From the NCBI GenBank assembly GCA_031216915.1, contig CM062289.1, forward strand, positions 441,573,587-441,637,586: a stretch of DNA of 64,000 nt. Reading direction: 5' to 3'. This document shows, piece after piece, positions 10,892-24,107 of this stretch (within the stretch, counting starts at the first letter, position 1; each line of letters begins with the position of its first letter). The position numbers were made by a program, and so were the translations under genes. The notes under the pieces are model-generated. The model made no database searches and was not told where the DNA came from. It saw only the letters and a program-made list of their open reading frames with translations. The DNA is from Pictodentalium vernedei (lineage: Eukaryota; Mollusca; Scaphopoda; Dentaliida; Dentaliidae).

Positions 10892-11370
10892 CGATAACAG
10901 GAGTCGCCGTGGAGGAGGGTATCCCAAAAGTTTCTCCATTTGATGAATCAGTGTTTAAGAAGTGGAGACTTCCAGCTCTGGTTTGTGAATTCGCCCGGCC
11001 TCCTTTCAGATAGCCTTGGGTTGTATGCAGTGAAAATGGCGTAGAGCTGTAATATGGTATAGTATCATCTTGAGTATCTCCAAAACGTGCTGTTTCAACA
11101 GTACTGGTTTGAAGGGACGACGAGTCTGATAAATGCATTACATCATCAAGAGAGCCAGCTTCAGAGGTAACCAAAAATTCGTTCGTTTCAAGGAGATTCA
11201 CTTTAGATGAAATTTCACCTTCAGTAACCATTTCTCTGTTGACATAATTGACAGGTGTTTCAGGTGAGGTGCCAGTTAATCCAAAATGAGAATAAAAGCT
11301 TACACCAGTAGACAACCCCGTCGGATTCCCTGTTGTAGACGTGTGAGCTTGTGGGAATGTTTCAGTGTAC
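10892..11370 (-). pseudogene. Mucin-like repeat exon B6, frameshifted by 1-nt deletion
   Basis: Same as B10 except that one T is missing in the gggaatgtttcag stretch near 11,358-11,362 (four T in other copies, three here). If spliced normally the frame is lost within the first few codons and a stop follows about 22 codons later. The rest of the exon is open in the family frame (NYVNRE, LLETNEF, YYSSTP, SLHFLN). Because the exon is phase-symmetric, skipping it would rescue the reading frame. A sequencing or assembly error in a homopolymer is equally possible. Confidence 0.7.
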
Positions 11371-11769
11371 CTGCAAGTAAAGAGATGTGACTACGTGAGA
11401 AAATCCAGCTGCAGGAAGTTATGTAGCATCAGCTAGTCATCAAAGTGTCGAAGTTCCAATATTTTTAAATATAACTGAAAACATTCCAACATTTTAGTTT
11501 AGAAAAAGAGGTCTTGGTAGGAGGTTCGGTCAAGATTTGTGTAAAACGTCTCAAATGAAAACAAAACAGTATTGTTTTATCACTTTAAATAACAATCAGT
11601 TTTGAAAATACTAAACGGGACTCAATCATTTCGTGAACTTACGAAATATTGTTGAAAGCTTCGATTTGATTATTGGTGCTTGTTGTTCTGCATCTGAACA
11701 TCACGTGGTCTGAAATGAATCAAATTATGTTAACAAAATATATAAATATCTTCGATAGCATTTTCGTAC

Positions 11770-12435
11770 CTTTAGGAGATTCTAACATTCTTGTTGATGA
11801 GAAGTTTTGCATATCACCTTGAGTTGACAACTCTGACCATAAAGACGATATCGATGAAGACGGTGGTATATGGTCCATTGTTTGGTCAGGCGATCTACTT
11901 GTAGAATTATGAGATAGAATAGTTTTGTTTGGCGAAACACTGATGGAAATCTCAGGGGTGGAACTATAATTTTCAGTCACGAGACTATCTCCATGATAAT
12001 TCAGTTGTGTCAAACTTGATAAGAATTTTGAAGAAATATCTGCTCCTATCACACTGAAACTGTTGACGTCTCCGTGGATCGGTGACGCGGATGTTTGCAG
12101 CAACGCTGTCTCCTTTTCTGTTGCGAATGCAAAGTTCTGATTGGTGCCGTCTGCAGTAATGTTCAAACTATATTCTGTTCCTGTAGTTGTGGACGAACTC
12201 GTAGAGTCCTCACTTGTTTCATTCGATAACAACGGACTTGAACGTTTAGATTTCAAAAGTTTCTTTGTAGTCGATTGGATGTTGTTCAATGTATTCAAAA
12301 TTGCATTATTACGGTCGATTGACGAAGATAATTCACGGGAACCACTCAAGGTAGGCAGGAGATCTGAAATTGTAGAACGACGAGTTCCCACAGAAGTTGT
12401 TGCTGTGCTGTTATTCAGATACGCTGGGTGTGTGC
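11770..12435 (-). CDS. Mucin-like repeat exon A7 (666 nt)
   Basis: Long type with RELSSSIDR (Thr to Ser) and SELSTQ. Identical protein to A11. Downstream of the frameshifted B6 in coordinate terms but upstream of it in transcription order. Confidence 0.82.
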
Positions 12436-12850
12436 CTGAAAAAATAATAACCAGAAAACATATCATAAATATATTGTTAGATTGTGAAATATAGGCTCTT
12501 AAATGTCATGCACAAATGCACACAGTTGATATTTTTGCAACGATGTAGAGGTTTCAATTTCAAATAGCATATTACGTAGAAGTATGCGAGTCATGGGAGT
12601 TGAAACACTATTTTAATATTAAACGTGATCACCAAATAATCTGAAGACAATTCTGGCTCTTGACATCATACACAAGATTAGAAAAAAGTGCTGAATGCAT
12701 GGGTGACTAAACGAGTATGGACGACAGAACACTACACCAGCTAGTTAGCCTATGTTTCGCATGGATATATCATAGATACTTTTAGACCTACCAACATTTT
12801 TTGGACTTTCAGCATTGGGAACATTTATTTTCGAAGAGCAAGTTCCTTAC

Positions 12851-13330
12851 CGATAACAGGAGTCGCCGTGGAGGAGGGTATCCCAAAAGTTTCTCCATTT
12901 GATGAATCAGTGTTTAAGAAGCGGAGACTTCCAGCTCTGGTTTGTGAATTCGCCCGGCCTCCTTTCAGATAGCCTTGGGTTGTATGCAGTGAAAATGGCG
13001 TAGAGTTGTAATATGGTATAGTATCATCTTGAGTATCTCCAAAACGTGCTGTTTCAACAGTACTGGTTTGAAGGGACGACGAGTCTGATAAATGCATTAC
13101 ATCATCAAGAGAGCCAGCTTCAGAGGTAACCAAAAATTCGTTCGTTTCAAGGAGATTCACTTTAGATGAAATTTCACCTTCAGTAACCATTTCTCTGTTG
13201 ACAGAATTGACAGGTGTTTCAGGTGAGGTGCCAGTTAATCCAAAATGAGAATAAAAGCTTACACCAGTAGACAACCCCGTCGGATTCCCTGTTGTAGACG
13301 TGTGAGCTTGTGGGAATGTTTTCAGTGTAC
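12851..13330 (-). CDS. Mucin-like repeat exon B7 (480 nt)
   Basis: Mosaic copy: it has LLETNEF, usual for short-type units, yet precedes a long intron. The intron-side codons read GKEL where most copies read GKKL, while the GTAAG donor core is intact. Shared with B11. Confidence 0.8.
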
Positions 13331-13729
13331 CTGCAAGTAAAGAGATGTGACTACGTGAGAAAATCCAGCTGCAGGAAGTTATGTAGCATCAGCTAGTCAT
13401 CAAAGTGTCGAAGTTCCAATATTTTTAAATATAACTGAAAACATTCCAACATTTTAGTTTAGAAAAAGAGGTCTTGGTAGGAGGTTCGGTCAAGATTTGT
13501 GTAAAACGTCTCAAATGAAAACAAAACAGTATTGTTTTATCACTTTAAATAACAATCAGTTTTGAAAATACTAAACGGGACTCAATCATTTCGTGAACTT
13601 ACGAAATATTGTTGAAAGCTTCGATTTGATTATTGGTGCTTGTTGTTCTGCATCTGAACATCACGTGGTCTGAAATGAATCAAATTATGTTAACAAAATA
13701 TATAAAGATCATCGATAGCATTTTCGTAC

Positions 13730-14395
13730 CTTTAGGAGATTCTAACATTCTTGTTGATGAGAAGTTTTGCATATCACCTTGAGTTGGCAACTCTGACCAT
13801 AAAGACGATATCGATGAAGACGGTGGTATATGGTCCATTGTTTGGTCAGGCGATCTACTTGTAGAATTATGAGATAGAATAGTTTTGTTTGGCGAAACAC
13901 TGATGGAAATCTCTGGGGTGGAACTATAATTTTCAGTCACGAGACTATCTCCATGATAATTCAGTTGTGTCAAACTTGATAAGAATTTTGAAGAAATATC
14001 TGCTCCTATCACACTGAAACTGTTGACGTCTCCGTGGATCGGTGACGCGGATGTTTGCAGCAACGCTGTCTCCTTTTCTGTTGCGAATGCAAAGTTCTGA
14101 TTGGTGCCGTCTGCGGTAATGTTCAAACTATATTCTGTTCCTGTAGTTGTGGACGAACTCGTAGAGTCCTTACTTGTTTCATTCGATAACAACGGACTTG
14201 AACGTTTAGATTTCAAAAGTTTCTTTGTAGTCGATTGGATGTTGTTCAATGTATTCAAAATTGCATTATTACGGTCGATTGACGAAGTTAATTCACGGGA
14301 ACCACTCAAGGTAGGCAGGAGATCTGAAATTGTAGAACGACGAGTTCCCACAGAAGTTGTTGCTGTGCTGTTATTCAGATACGCTGGGTGTGTGC
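13730..14395 (-). CDS. Mucin-like repeat exon A8 (666 nt)
   Basis: Long type with NETSKDST (Glu to Lys), the only charge reversal of this segment, shared with A12. Eight sequons retained. Confidence 0.82.
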
Positions 14396-14810
14396 CTGAA
14401 AAAATAATAACCAGAAAACATATCATAAATATATTGTTAGATTGTGAAATATAGGCTCTTAAATGTCATGCACAAATGCACACAGTTGATATTTTTGCAA
14501 CGATGTAGAGGTTTCAATTTCAAATAGCATATTACGTAGAAGTATGCGAGTCATGGGAGTTGAAACACTATTTTAACATTAAACGTGATCACCAAATAAT
14601 CTGAAGACAATTCTGGCTCTTGACATCATACACATGATTAGAAAAAAGTGCTGAATGCATGGGTGACTAAACGAGTATGGACGACAGAACACTACACCAG
14701 CTAGTTAGCCTATGTTTCGCATGGATATATCATAGATACTTTTAGACCTACCAACATTTTTTGGACTTTCAGCATTGGGAACATTTATTTTCGAAGAGCA
14801 AGTCTCTTAC

Positions 14811-15290
14811 CGATAACAGGAGTCGCCGTGGAGGAGGGTATCCCAAAAGTTTCTCCATTTGATGAATCAGTGTTTAAGAAGCGGAGACTTCCAGCTCTGG
14901 TTTGTGAATTCGCCCGGCCTCCTTTCAGATAGCCTTGGGTTGTATGCAGTGAAAATGGCGTAGAGTTGTAATATGGTATAGTATCATCTTGAGTATCTCC
15001 AAAACGTGCTGTTTCAACAGTACTGGTTTGAAGGGACGACGAGTCTGATAAATGCATTACATCATCAAGAGAGCCAGCTTCAGAGGTAACCAAAAATTCG
15101 TTCGCTTCACTGAGATTCACTTTAGATGAAATTTCACCTTCAGTAACCATTTCTCTGTCGACAGAATTGACAGGTGTTTCAGGTGAGGTGCCAGTTAATC
15201 CAAAATGAGAATAAAAGCTTACACCAGTAGACAACCCCGTCGGATTCCCTGTTGTAGACGTGTGAGCTTGTGGGAATGTTTTCAGTGTAC
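14811..15290 (-). CDS. Mucin-like repeat exon B8 (480 nt)
   Basis: Long-type consensus protein (SVDRE, SEANEF). The first intron codons read GKRL, shared with B12. The four-unit duplication junction lies near its 5' side. Confidence 0.8.
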
Positions 15291-15689
15291 CTGCAAGTAA
15301 AGAGATGTGACTACGTGAGAAAATCCAGCTGCAGGAAGTTATGTAGCATCAGCTAGTCATCAAAGTGTCGAAGTTCCAATATTTTTAAATATAACTGAAA
15401 ACATTCCAACATTTTAGTTTAGAAAAAGAGGTCTTGGTAGGAGGTTCGGTCAAGATTTGTGTAAAACGTCTCAAATGAAAACAAAACAGTATTGTTTTAT
15501 CACTTTAAATAACAATCAGTTTTGAAAATACTAAACGGGACTCAATCATTTCGTGAACTTACGAAATATTGTTGAAAGCTTCGATTTGATTATTGGTGCT
15601 TGTTGTTCTGCATCTGAACATCACGTGGTCTGAAATGAATCAAATTATGTTAACAAAATATATAAATATCTTCGATAGCATTTTCGTAC

Positions 15690-16355
15690 CTTTAGGAGAT
15701 TCTAACATTCTTGTTGATGAGAAGTTTTGCATATCACCTTGAGTTGACAACTCTGACCATAAAGACGATATCGATGAAGACGGTGGTATATGGTCCATTG
15801 TTTGGTCAGGCGATCTACTTGTAGAATTATCAGATAGAATAGTTTTGTTTGGCGAAACACTGATGGAAATCTCAGGGGTGGAACTATAATTTTCAGTCAC
15901 GAGACTATCTCCATGATAATTCAGTTGTGTCAAACTTGATAAGAATTTTGAAGAAATATCTGCTCCTATCACACTGAAACTGTTGACGTCTCCGTGGATC
16001 GGTGACGCGGATGTTTGCAGCAACGCTGTCTCCTTTTCTGTTGCGAATGCAAAGTTCTGATTGGTGCCGTCTGCAGTAATGTTCAAACTATATTCTGTTC
16101 CTGTAGTTGTGGACGAACTCGTAGAGTCCTCACTTGTTTCATTCGATAACAACGGACTTGAACGTTTAGATTTCAAAAGTTTCTTTGTAGTCGATTGGAT
16201 GTTGTTCAATGTATTCAAAATTGCATTATTACGGTCGATTGACGAAGTTAATTCACGGGAACCACTCAAGGTAGGCAGGAGATCTGAAATTGTAGAACGA
16301 CGAGTTCCCACAGAAGTTGTTGCTGTGCTGTTATTCAGATACGCTGGGTGTGTGC
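15690..16355 (-). CDS. Mucin-like repeat exon A9 (666 nt)
   Basis: Protein identical to A5 (DNSTSR, SELSTQ). First unit of the second block copy. Confidence 0.82.
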
Positions 16356-16770
16356 CTGAAAAAATAATAACCAGAAAACATATCATAAATATATTGTTAG
16401 ATTGTGAAATATAGGCTCTTAAATGTCATGCACAAATGCACACAGTTGATATTTTTGCAACGATGTAGAGGTTTCAATTTCAAATAGCATATTACGTAGA
16501 AGTATGCGAGTCATGGGAGTTGAAACACTATTTTAACATTAAACGTGATCACCAAATAATCTGAAGACAATTCTGGCTCTTGACATCATACACATGATTA
16601 GAAAAAAGTGCTGAATGCATGGGTGACTAAACGAGTATGGACGACAGAACACTACACCAGCTAGTTAGCCTATGTTTCGCATGGATATATCATAGATACT
16701 TTTAGACCTACCAACATTTTTTGGACTTTCAGCATTGGGAACATTTATTTTCGAAGAGCAAGTTTCTTAC

Positions 16771-17250
16771 CGATAACAGGAGTCGCCGTGGAGGAGGGTA
16801 TCCCAAAAGTTTCTCCATTTGATGAATCAGTGTTTAAGAAGCGGAGACTTCCAGCTCTGGTTTGTGAATTCGCCCGGCCTCCTTTCAGATAGCCTTGGGT
16901 TGTATGCAGTGAAAATGGCGTAGAGTTGTAATATGGTATAGTATCATCTTGAGCATCTCCAAAACGTGCTGTTTCAACGGTACTGGTTTGAAGGGACGAC
17001 GAGTCTGATAAATGCATTACATCATCAAGAGAGCCAGCTTCAGAGGTAACCAAAAATTCGTTCGCTTCACTGAGATTCACTTTAGATGAAATTTCACCTT
17101 CAGTAACCATTTCTCTGTCGACAGAATTGACAGGTGTTTCAGGTGAGGTGCCAGTTAATCCAAAATGAGAATAAAAGCTTACACCAGTAGACAACCCCGT
17201 CGGATTCCCTGTTGTAGACGTGTGAGCTTGTGGGAATGTTTTCAGTGTAC
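16771..17250 (-). CDS. Mucin-like repeat exon B9 (480 nt)
   Basis: Identical protein to B5, including GDAQDD. Confidence 0.8.
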
Positions 17251-17649
17251 CTGCAAGTAAAGAGATGTGACTACGTGAGAAAATCCAGCTGCAGGAAGTT
17301 ATGTAGCATCAGCTAGTCATCAAACTGTCGAAGTTCCAATATTTTTAAATATAACTGAAAACATTCCAACATTTTACTTTAGAAAAAGATGTCTTGGTAG
17401 GAGGTTCGGTCAAGATTTGTGTAAAACGTCTCAAATGAAAACAAAACAGTATTGTTTTATCACTTTAAATAACAATCAGTTTTGAAAATTCTAAACGGGA
17501 CTCAATCATTTCGTGAACTTACGAAATATTGTTGAAAGCTTCGATTTGATTATTGGTGCTTGTTGTTCTGCATCTGAACATCACGTGGTCTGAAATGAAT
17601 CAAATTATGTTAACAAAATATACAAATATCATCGATAGCATTTTCGTAC

Positions 17650-18318
17650 CTTTAGGAGATTCTAACATTCTTGTTGATGAGAAGTTTTGCATATCACCTT
17701 GAGTTGGCAACTCTGACCATAAAGACGATATCGATGAAGACGGTGGTATATGGTCCATTGTTTGGTCAGGAGATCTACTTGTATAATTATGAGATAGAAT
17801 AGTTTTGTTTGGCGAAACACTGATGGAAATCTCAGGTGTGGAACTATAAATTTCAGTCACGAGACTATCTCCATGATAATTCAGTTGTGTCAAACTTGAT
17901 AAGAATTTTGAAGAAGTATCTGCTCCTGTCACACTGAAACTGTTGACCTCTCCGTGGATCGGTGACGCGGATGTTTGCAGCAACGCTGTCTCCTTTTCTG
18001 TTGTGAATGCAAAGTTCTGATTGGTGGCATCTGCAGTAATGTTCAAACTATATTCTGTTCCTGTAGTTGTGGACGAACTAATAGAGTCGTCCTCACTTGT
18101 TTCATTCGATAACAACGGACTTGAAGTTTTAGATTTCAAAAGTTTCTTTGTAATCGATTGGATGTTGTTCAATGTATTCAAAATTGCATTATTACGGTCG
18201 ATTGACGAAGTTAATTCACGGGAACCACTCAAGGTAGGCAGGAGATCTGAAATTGTAGAACGACGAGTTCCCACAGAAGTTGTTACTGTGCTGTTATTCA
18301 GATACGCTGGGTGTGTGC
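17650..18318 (-). CDS. Mucin-like repeat exon A10 (669 nt, short type)
   Basis: As A6 (DDSISSS) but with HNYTSRS where A6 has HNSTSRS. This change arose after the block duplication and keeps the N-X-T sequon. Confidence 0.8.
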
Positions 18319-18642
18319 CTGAAAAAATAACGACCAGAAAACATATCATAAATATATAGTTAGATTGTGAAATATAGGCCCTTAAATGTCATGCACAAAT
18401 ACACACAGTTGATATTTTTGCAACGATGTAGAGGTTTCAATTTCATATAGCATATTACGTAGAAGTAAGCGAGTCATGGGAGTGGAAACTCTATTTTAAC
18501 ATTAAACGTGATCACCAAATAATCTGAAGACAATTCTGGCTCTTGATTTCGCATGGATATATCATAGATACTTTTAGACCTACCAACATTTTTTGGACTT
18601 TCAGCATTGGGAACATTTATTTTCGAAGAACAAGTTTCTTAC

Positions 18643-19122
18643 CGATAACAGGAGTCGCCGTGGAGGAGGGTATCCCAAAAGTTTCTCCATTTGATGAATC
18701 AGTGTTTAAGAAGTGGAGACTTCCAGCTCTGGTTTGTGAATTCGCCCGGCCTCCTTTCAGATAGCCTTGGGTTGTATGCAGTGAAAATGGCGTAGAGCTG
18801 TAATATGGTATAGTATCATCTTGAGTATCTCCAAAACGTGCTGTTTCAACAGTACTGGTTTGAAGGGACGACGAGTCTGATAAATGCATTACATCATCAA
18901 GAGAGCCAGCTTCAGAGGTAACCAAAAATTCGTTCGTTTCAAGGAGATTCACTTTAGATGAAATTTCACCTTCAGTAACCATTTCTCTGTTGACATAATT
19001 GACAGGTGTTTCAGGTGAGGTGCCAGTTAATCCAAAATGAGAATAAAAGCTTACACCAGTAGACAACCCCGTCGGATTCCCTGTTGTAGACGTGTGAGCT
19101 TGTGGGAATGTTTTCAGTGTAC
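18643..19122 (-). CDS. Mucin-like repeat exon B10 (480 nt)
   Basis: Intact partner of the frameshifted B6, with four T at the position where B6 has three. YYSSTP removes the NST sequon and LLETNEF removes NLS, so this exon has no N-glycosylation sequon. Confidence 0.8.
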
Positions 19123-19394
19123 CTGCAAGTAAAGAGATGTGACTACGTGAGAAAATCCAGCTGCAGGAAGTTATGTAGCATCAGCTAGTCATCAAAGTGT
19201 CGAAGTTCCAATATTTTTAAATATAACTGAAAACATTCCAACATTTTAGTTTAGAAAAAGAGGTCTTGGTAGGAGGTTCGGTCAAGATTTGTGTAAAACG
19301 TCTCAAATGAAAACAAAACAGTATTGTTTTATCACTTTAAATAACAATCAGTTTTGAAAATACTAAACGGGACTCAATCATTTCGTGAACTTAC

Positions 19395-19458
19395 GAAATA
19401 TTGTTGAAAGCTTCGATTTGATTATTGGTGCTTGTTCTGCATCTGAACATCACGTGGT
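19395..19458 (-). other. Candidate exon C with in-frame 3-nt deletion
   Basis: One gtt of gcttgttgttctgc is lost, shortening C to 64 nt without breaking its frame or splice signals. The partner copy at 11,643-11,709 has the full length, so the loss is recent. Confidence 0.45.
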
Positions 19459-19518
19459 CTGAAATGAATCAAATTATGTTAACAAAATATATAAATATCT
19501 TCGATAGCATTTTCGTAC

Positions 19519-20184
19519 CTTTAGGAGATTCTAACATTCTTGTTGATGAGAAGTTTTGCATATCACCTTGAGTTGACAACTCTGACCATAAAGACGATAT
19601 CGATGAAGACGGTGGTATATGGTCCATTGTTTGGTCAGGCGATCTACTTGTAGAATTATGAGATAGAATAGTTTTGTTTGGCGAAACACTGATGGAAATC
19701 TCAGGGGTGGAACTATAATTTTCAGTCACGAGACTATCTCCATGATAATTCAGTTGTGTCAAACTTGATAAGAATTTTGAAGAAATATCTGCTCCTATCA
19801 CACTGAAACTGTTGACGTCTCCGTGGATCGGTGACGCGGATGTTTGCAGCAACGCTGTCTCCTTTTCTGTTGCGAATGCAAAGTTCTGATTGGTGCCGTC
19901 TGCAGTAATGTTCAAACTATATTCTGTTCCTGTAGTTGTGGACGAACTCGTAGAGTCCTCACTTGTTTCATTCGATAACAACGGACTTGAACGTTTAGAT
20001 TTCAAAAGTTTCTTTGTAGTCGATTGGATGTTGTTCAATGTATTCAAAATTGCATTATTACGGTCGATTGACGAAGATAATTCACGGGAACCACTCAAGG
20101 TAGGCAGGAGATCTGAAATTGTAGAACGACGAGTTCCCACAGAAGTTGTTGCTGTGCTGTTATTCAGATACGCTGGGTGTGTGC
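19519..20184 (-). CDS. Mucin-like repeat exon A11 (666 nt)
   Basis: Identical protein to A7 (RELSSSIDR, SELSTQ). Confidence 0.82.
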
Positions 20185-20599
20185 CTGAAAAAATAATAAC
20201 CAGAAAACATATCATAAATATATTGTTAGATTGTGAAATATAGGCTCTTAAATGTCATGCACAAATGCACACAGTTGATATTTTTGCAACGATGTAGAGG
20301 TTTCAATTTCAAATAGCATATTACGTAGAAGTATGCGAGTCATGGGAGTTGAAACACTATTTTAATATTAAACGTGATCACCAAATAATCTGAAGACAAT
20401 TCTGGCTCTTGACATCATACACAAGATTAGAAAAAAGTGCTGAATGCATGGGTGACTAAACGAGTATGGACGACAGAACACTACACCAGCTAGCTAGCCT
20501 ATGTTTCGCATGGATATATCATAGATACTTTTAGACCTACCAACATTTTTTGGACTTTCAGCATTGGGAACATTTATTTTCGAAGAGCAAGTTCCTTAC

Positions 20600-21079
20600 C
20601 GATAACAGGAGTCGCCGTGGAGGAGGGTATCCCAAAAGTTTCTCCATTTGATGAATCAGTGTTTAAGAAGCGGAGACTTCCAGCTCTGGTTTGTGAATTC
20701 GCCCGGCCTCCTTTCAGATAGCCTTGGGTTGTATGCAGTGAAAATGGCGTAGAGTTGTAATATGGTATAGTATCATCTTGAGTATCTCCAAAACGTGCTG
20801 TTTCAACAGTACTGGTTTGAAGGGACGACGAGTCTGATAAATGCATTACATCATCAAGAGAGCCAGCTTCAGAGGTAACCAAAAATTCGTTCGTTTCAAG
20901 GAGATTCACTTTAGATGAAATTTCACCTTCAGTAACCATTTCTCTGTTGACAGAATTGACAGGTGTTTCAGGTGAGGTGCCAGTTAATCCAAAATGAGAA
21001 TAAAAGCTTACACCAGTAGACAACCCCGTCGGATTCCCTGTTGTAGACGTGTGAGCTTGTGGGAATGTTTTCAGTGTAC
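20600..21079 (-). CDS. Mucin-like repeat exon B11 (480 nt)
   Basis: Identical protein to B7 (LLETNEF before a long intron, GKEL at the intron edge). Confidence 0.8.
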
Positions 21080-21478
21080 CTGCAAGTAAAGAGATGTGAC
21101 TACGTGAGAAAATCCAGCTGCAGGAAGTTATGTAGCATCAGCTAGTCATCAAAGTGTCGAAGTTCCAATATTTTTAAATATAACTGAAAACATTCCAACA
21201 TTTTAGTTTAGAAAAAGAGGTCTTGGTAGGAGGTTCGGTCAAGATTTGTGTAAAACGTCTCAAATGAAAACAAAACAGTATTGTTTTATCACTTTAAATA
21301 ACAATCAGTTTTGAAAATACTAAACGGGACTCAATCATTTCGTGAACTTACGAAATATTGTTGAAAGCTTCGATTTGATTATTGGTGCTTGTTGTTCTGC
21401 ATCTGAACATCACGTGGTCTGAAATGAATCAAATTATGTTAACAAAATATATAAAGATCATCGATAGCATTTTCGTAC

Positions 21479-22144
21479 CTTTAGGAGATTCTAACATTCT
21501 TGTTGATGAGAAGTTTTGCATATCACCTTGAGTTGGCAACTCTGACCATAAAGACGATATCGATGAAGACGGTGGTATATGGTCCATTGTTTGGTCAGGC
21601 GATCTACTTGTAGAATTATGAGATAGAATAGTTTTGTTTGGCGAAACACTGATGGAAATCTCTGGGGTGGAACTATAATTTTCAGTCACGAGACTATCTC
21701 CATGATAATTCAGTTGTGTCAAACTTGATAAGAATTTTGAAGAAATATCTGCTCCTATCACACTGAAACTGTTGACGTCTCCGTGGATCGGTGACGCGGA
21801 TGTTTGCAGCAACGCTGTCTCCTTTTCTGTTGCGAATGCAAAGTTCTGATTAGTGCCGTCTGCGGTAATGTTCAAACTATATTCTGTTCCTGTAGTTGTG
21901 GACGAACTCGTAGAGTCCTTACTTGTTTCATTCGATAACAACGGACTTGAACGTTTAGATTTCAAAAGTTTCTTTGTAGTCGATTGGATGTTGTTCAATG
22001 TATTCAAAATTGCATTATTACGGTCGATTGACGAAGTTAATTCACGGGAACCACTCAAGGTAGGCAGGAGATCTGAAATTGTAGAACGACGAGTTCCCAC
22101 AGAAGTTGTTGCTGTGCTGTTATTCAGATACGCTGGGTGTGTGC
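21479..22144 (-). CDS. Mucin-like repeat exon A12 (666 nt)
   Basis: Identical protein to A8 (SKDST). One silent change (attagtgcc for attggtgcc) separates the two in the GTNQN segment. Confidence 0.82.
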
Positions 22145-22559
22145 CTGAAAAAATAATAACCAGAAAACATATCATAAATATATTGTTAGATTGTGAAATA
22201 TAGGCTCTTAAATGTCATGCACAAATGCACACAGTTGATATTTTTGCAACGATGTAGAGGTTTCAATTTCAAATAGCATATTACGTAGAAGTATGCGAGT
22301 CATGGGAGTTGAAACACTATTTTAACATTAAACGTGATCACCAAATAATCTGAAGACAATTCTGGCTCTTGACATCATACACATGATTAGAAAAAAGTGC
22401 TGAATGCATGGGTGACTAAACGAGTATGGACGACAGAACACTACACCAGCTAGTTAGCCTATGTTTCGCATGGATATATCATAGATACTTTTAGACCTAC
22501 CAACATTTTTTGGACTTTCAGCATTGGGAACATTTATTTTCGAAGAGCAAGTCTCTTAC

Positions 22560-23039
22560 CGATAACAGGAGTCGCCGTGGAGGAGGGTATCCCAAAAGTT
22601 TCTCCATTTGATGAATCAGTGTTTAAGAAGCGGAGACTTCCAGCTCTGGTTTGTGAATTCGCCCGGCCTCCTTTCAGATAGCCTTGGGTTGTATGCAGTG
22701 AAAATGGCGTAGAGTTGTAATATGGTATAGTATCATCTTGAGTATCTCCAAAACGTGCTGTTTCAACAGTACTGGTTTGAAGGGACGACGAGTCTGATAA
22801 ATGCATTACATCATCAAGAGAGCCAGCTTCAGAGGTAACCAAAAATTCGTTCGCTTCACTGAGATTCACTTTAGATGAAATTTCACCTTCAGTAACCATT
22901 TCTCTGTCGACAGAATTGACAGGTGTTTCAGGTGAGGTGCCAGTTAATCCAAAATGAGAATAAAAGCTTACACCAGTAGACAACCCCGTCGGATTCCCTG
23001 TTGTAGACGTGTGAGCTTGTGGGAATGTTTTCAGTGTAC
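22560..23039 (-). CDS. Mucin-like repeat exon B12 (480 nt)
   Basis: Identical protein to B8. Last B exon of the duplicated block. Confidence 0.8.
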
Positions 23040-23438
23040 CTGCAAGTAAAGAGATGTGACTACGTGAGAAAATCCAGCTGCAGGAAGTTATGTAGCATCA
23101 GCTAGTCATCAAACTGTCGAAGTTCCAATATTTTTAAATATAACTGAAAACATTCCAACATTTTACTTTAGAAAAAGATGTGTTGGTAGGAGGTTCGGTC
23201 AAGATTTGTGTAAAACGTCTCAAATGAAAACAAAACAGTATTGTTTTATCACTTTAAATAACAATCAGTTTTGAAAATTCTAAACGGGACTCAATCATTT
23301 CGTGAACTTACGAAATATTGTTGAAAGCTTCGATTTGATTATTGGTGCTTGTTGTTCTGCATCTGAACATCACGTGGTCTGAAATGAATCAAATTATGTT
23401 AACAAAATATACAAATATCATCGATAGCATTTTCGTAC

Positions 23439-24107
23439 CTTTAGGAGATTCTAACATTCTTGTTGGTGAGAAGTTTTGCATATCACCTTGAGTTGGCAAC
23501 TCTGACCATAAAGACGATATCGATGAAGACGGTGGTATATGGTCCATTGTTTGGTCAGGAGATCTACTTGTAGAATTATGAGATAGAATAGTTTTGTTTG
23601 GCGAAACACTGATGGAAATCTCAGGTGTGGAACTATAAATTTCAGTCACGAGACTATCTCCATGATAATTCAGTTGTGTCAAACTTGATAAGAATTTTGA
23701 AGAAGTATCTGCTCCTGTCACACTGAAACTGTTGACCTCTCCGTGGATCGGTGACGCGGATGTTTGCAGCAACGCTGTCTCCTTTTCTGTTGTGAATGCA
23801 AAGTTCTGATTGGTGGCGTCTGCAGTAATGTTCAAACTATATTCTGTTCCTGTAGTTGTGGACGAACTAGTAGAGTCGTCCTCACTTGTTTCATTCGATA
23901 ACAACGGACTTGAAGTTTTAGATTTCAAAAGTTTCTTTGTAATCGATTGGATGTTGTTCAATGTATTCAAAATTGCATTATTACGGTCGATTGACGAAGT
24001 TAATTCACGGGAACCACTCAAGGTAGGCAGGAGATCTGAAATTGTAGAACGACGAGTTCCCACAGAAGTTGTTACTGTGCTGTTATTCAGATACGCTGGG
24101 TGTGTGC
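23439..24107 (-). CDS. Mucin-like repeat exon A13 (669 nt, short type)
   Basis: Short type with EDDST and a private QNFSPTRM (Ser to Pro just after the NFS sequon). Otherwise equals A15, one 3,832-bp dimer away. Confidence 0.8.

Larger units (their letters stand above)
7540..15290 (-). repeat. Four-unit block duplication, copy 1 (approximate ends)
   Basis: Units 5-8 match units 9-12 at an offset of 7,751 bp (7,749 bp beyond about 19.4 kb). Private variants occur in the same order in both: DNSTSR, GDAQDD, DDSISSS, YYSSTP with SLHFLN, RELSSSID, GKEL, SKDST and GKRL. I noticed fewer than ten differences by eye, so the duplication is very young. Ends are placed at exon B edges; the true breakpoint lies somewhere between about 7.41 and 7.89 kb. 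Confidence 0.85.
15291..23039 (-). repeat. Four-unit block duplication, copy 2 (approximate ends)
   Basis: Partner of the block at about 7,540-15,290. The offset change from 7,751 to 7,749 bp is explained by two events: the extra T relative to B6 and a 3-nt loss in the candidate exon C at 19,395-19,458. Homology stops near 23,110, where the sequence changes from the agtgtcgaag to the actgtcgaag variant. Confidence 0.85.
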
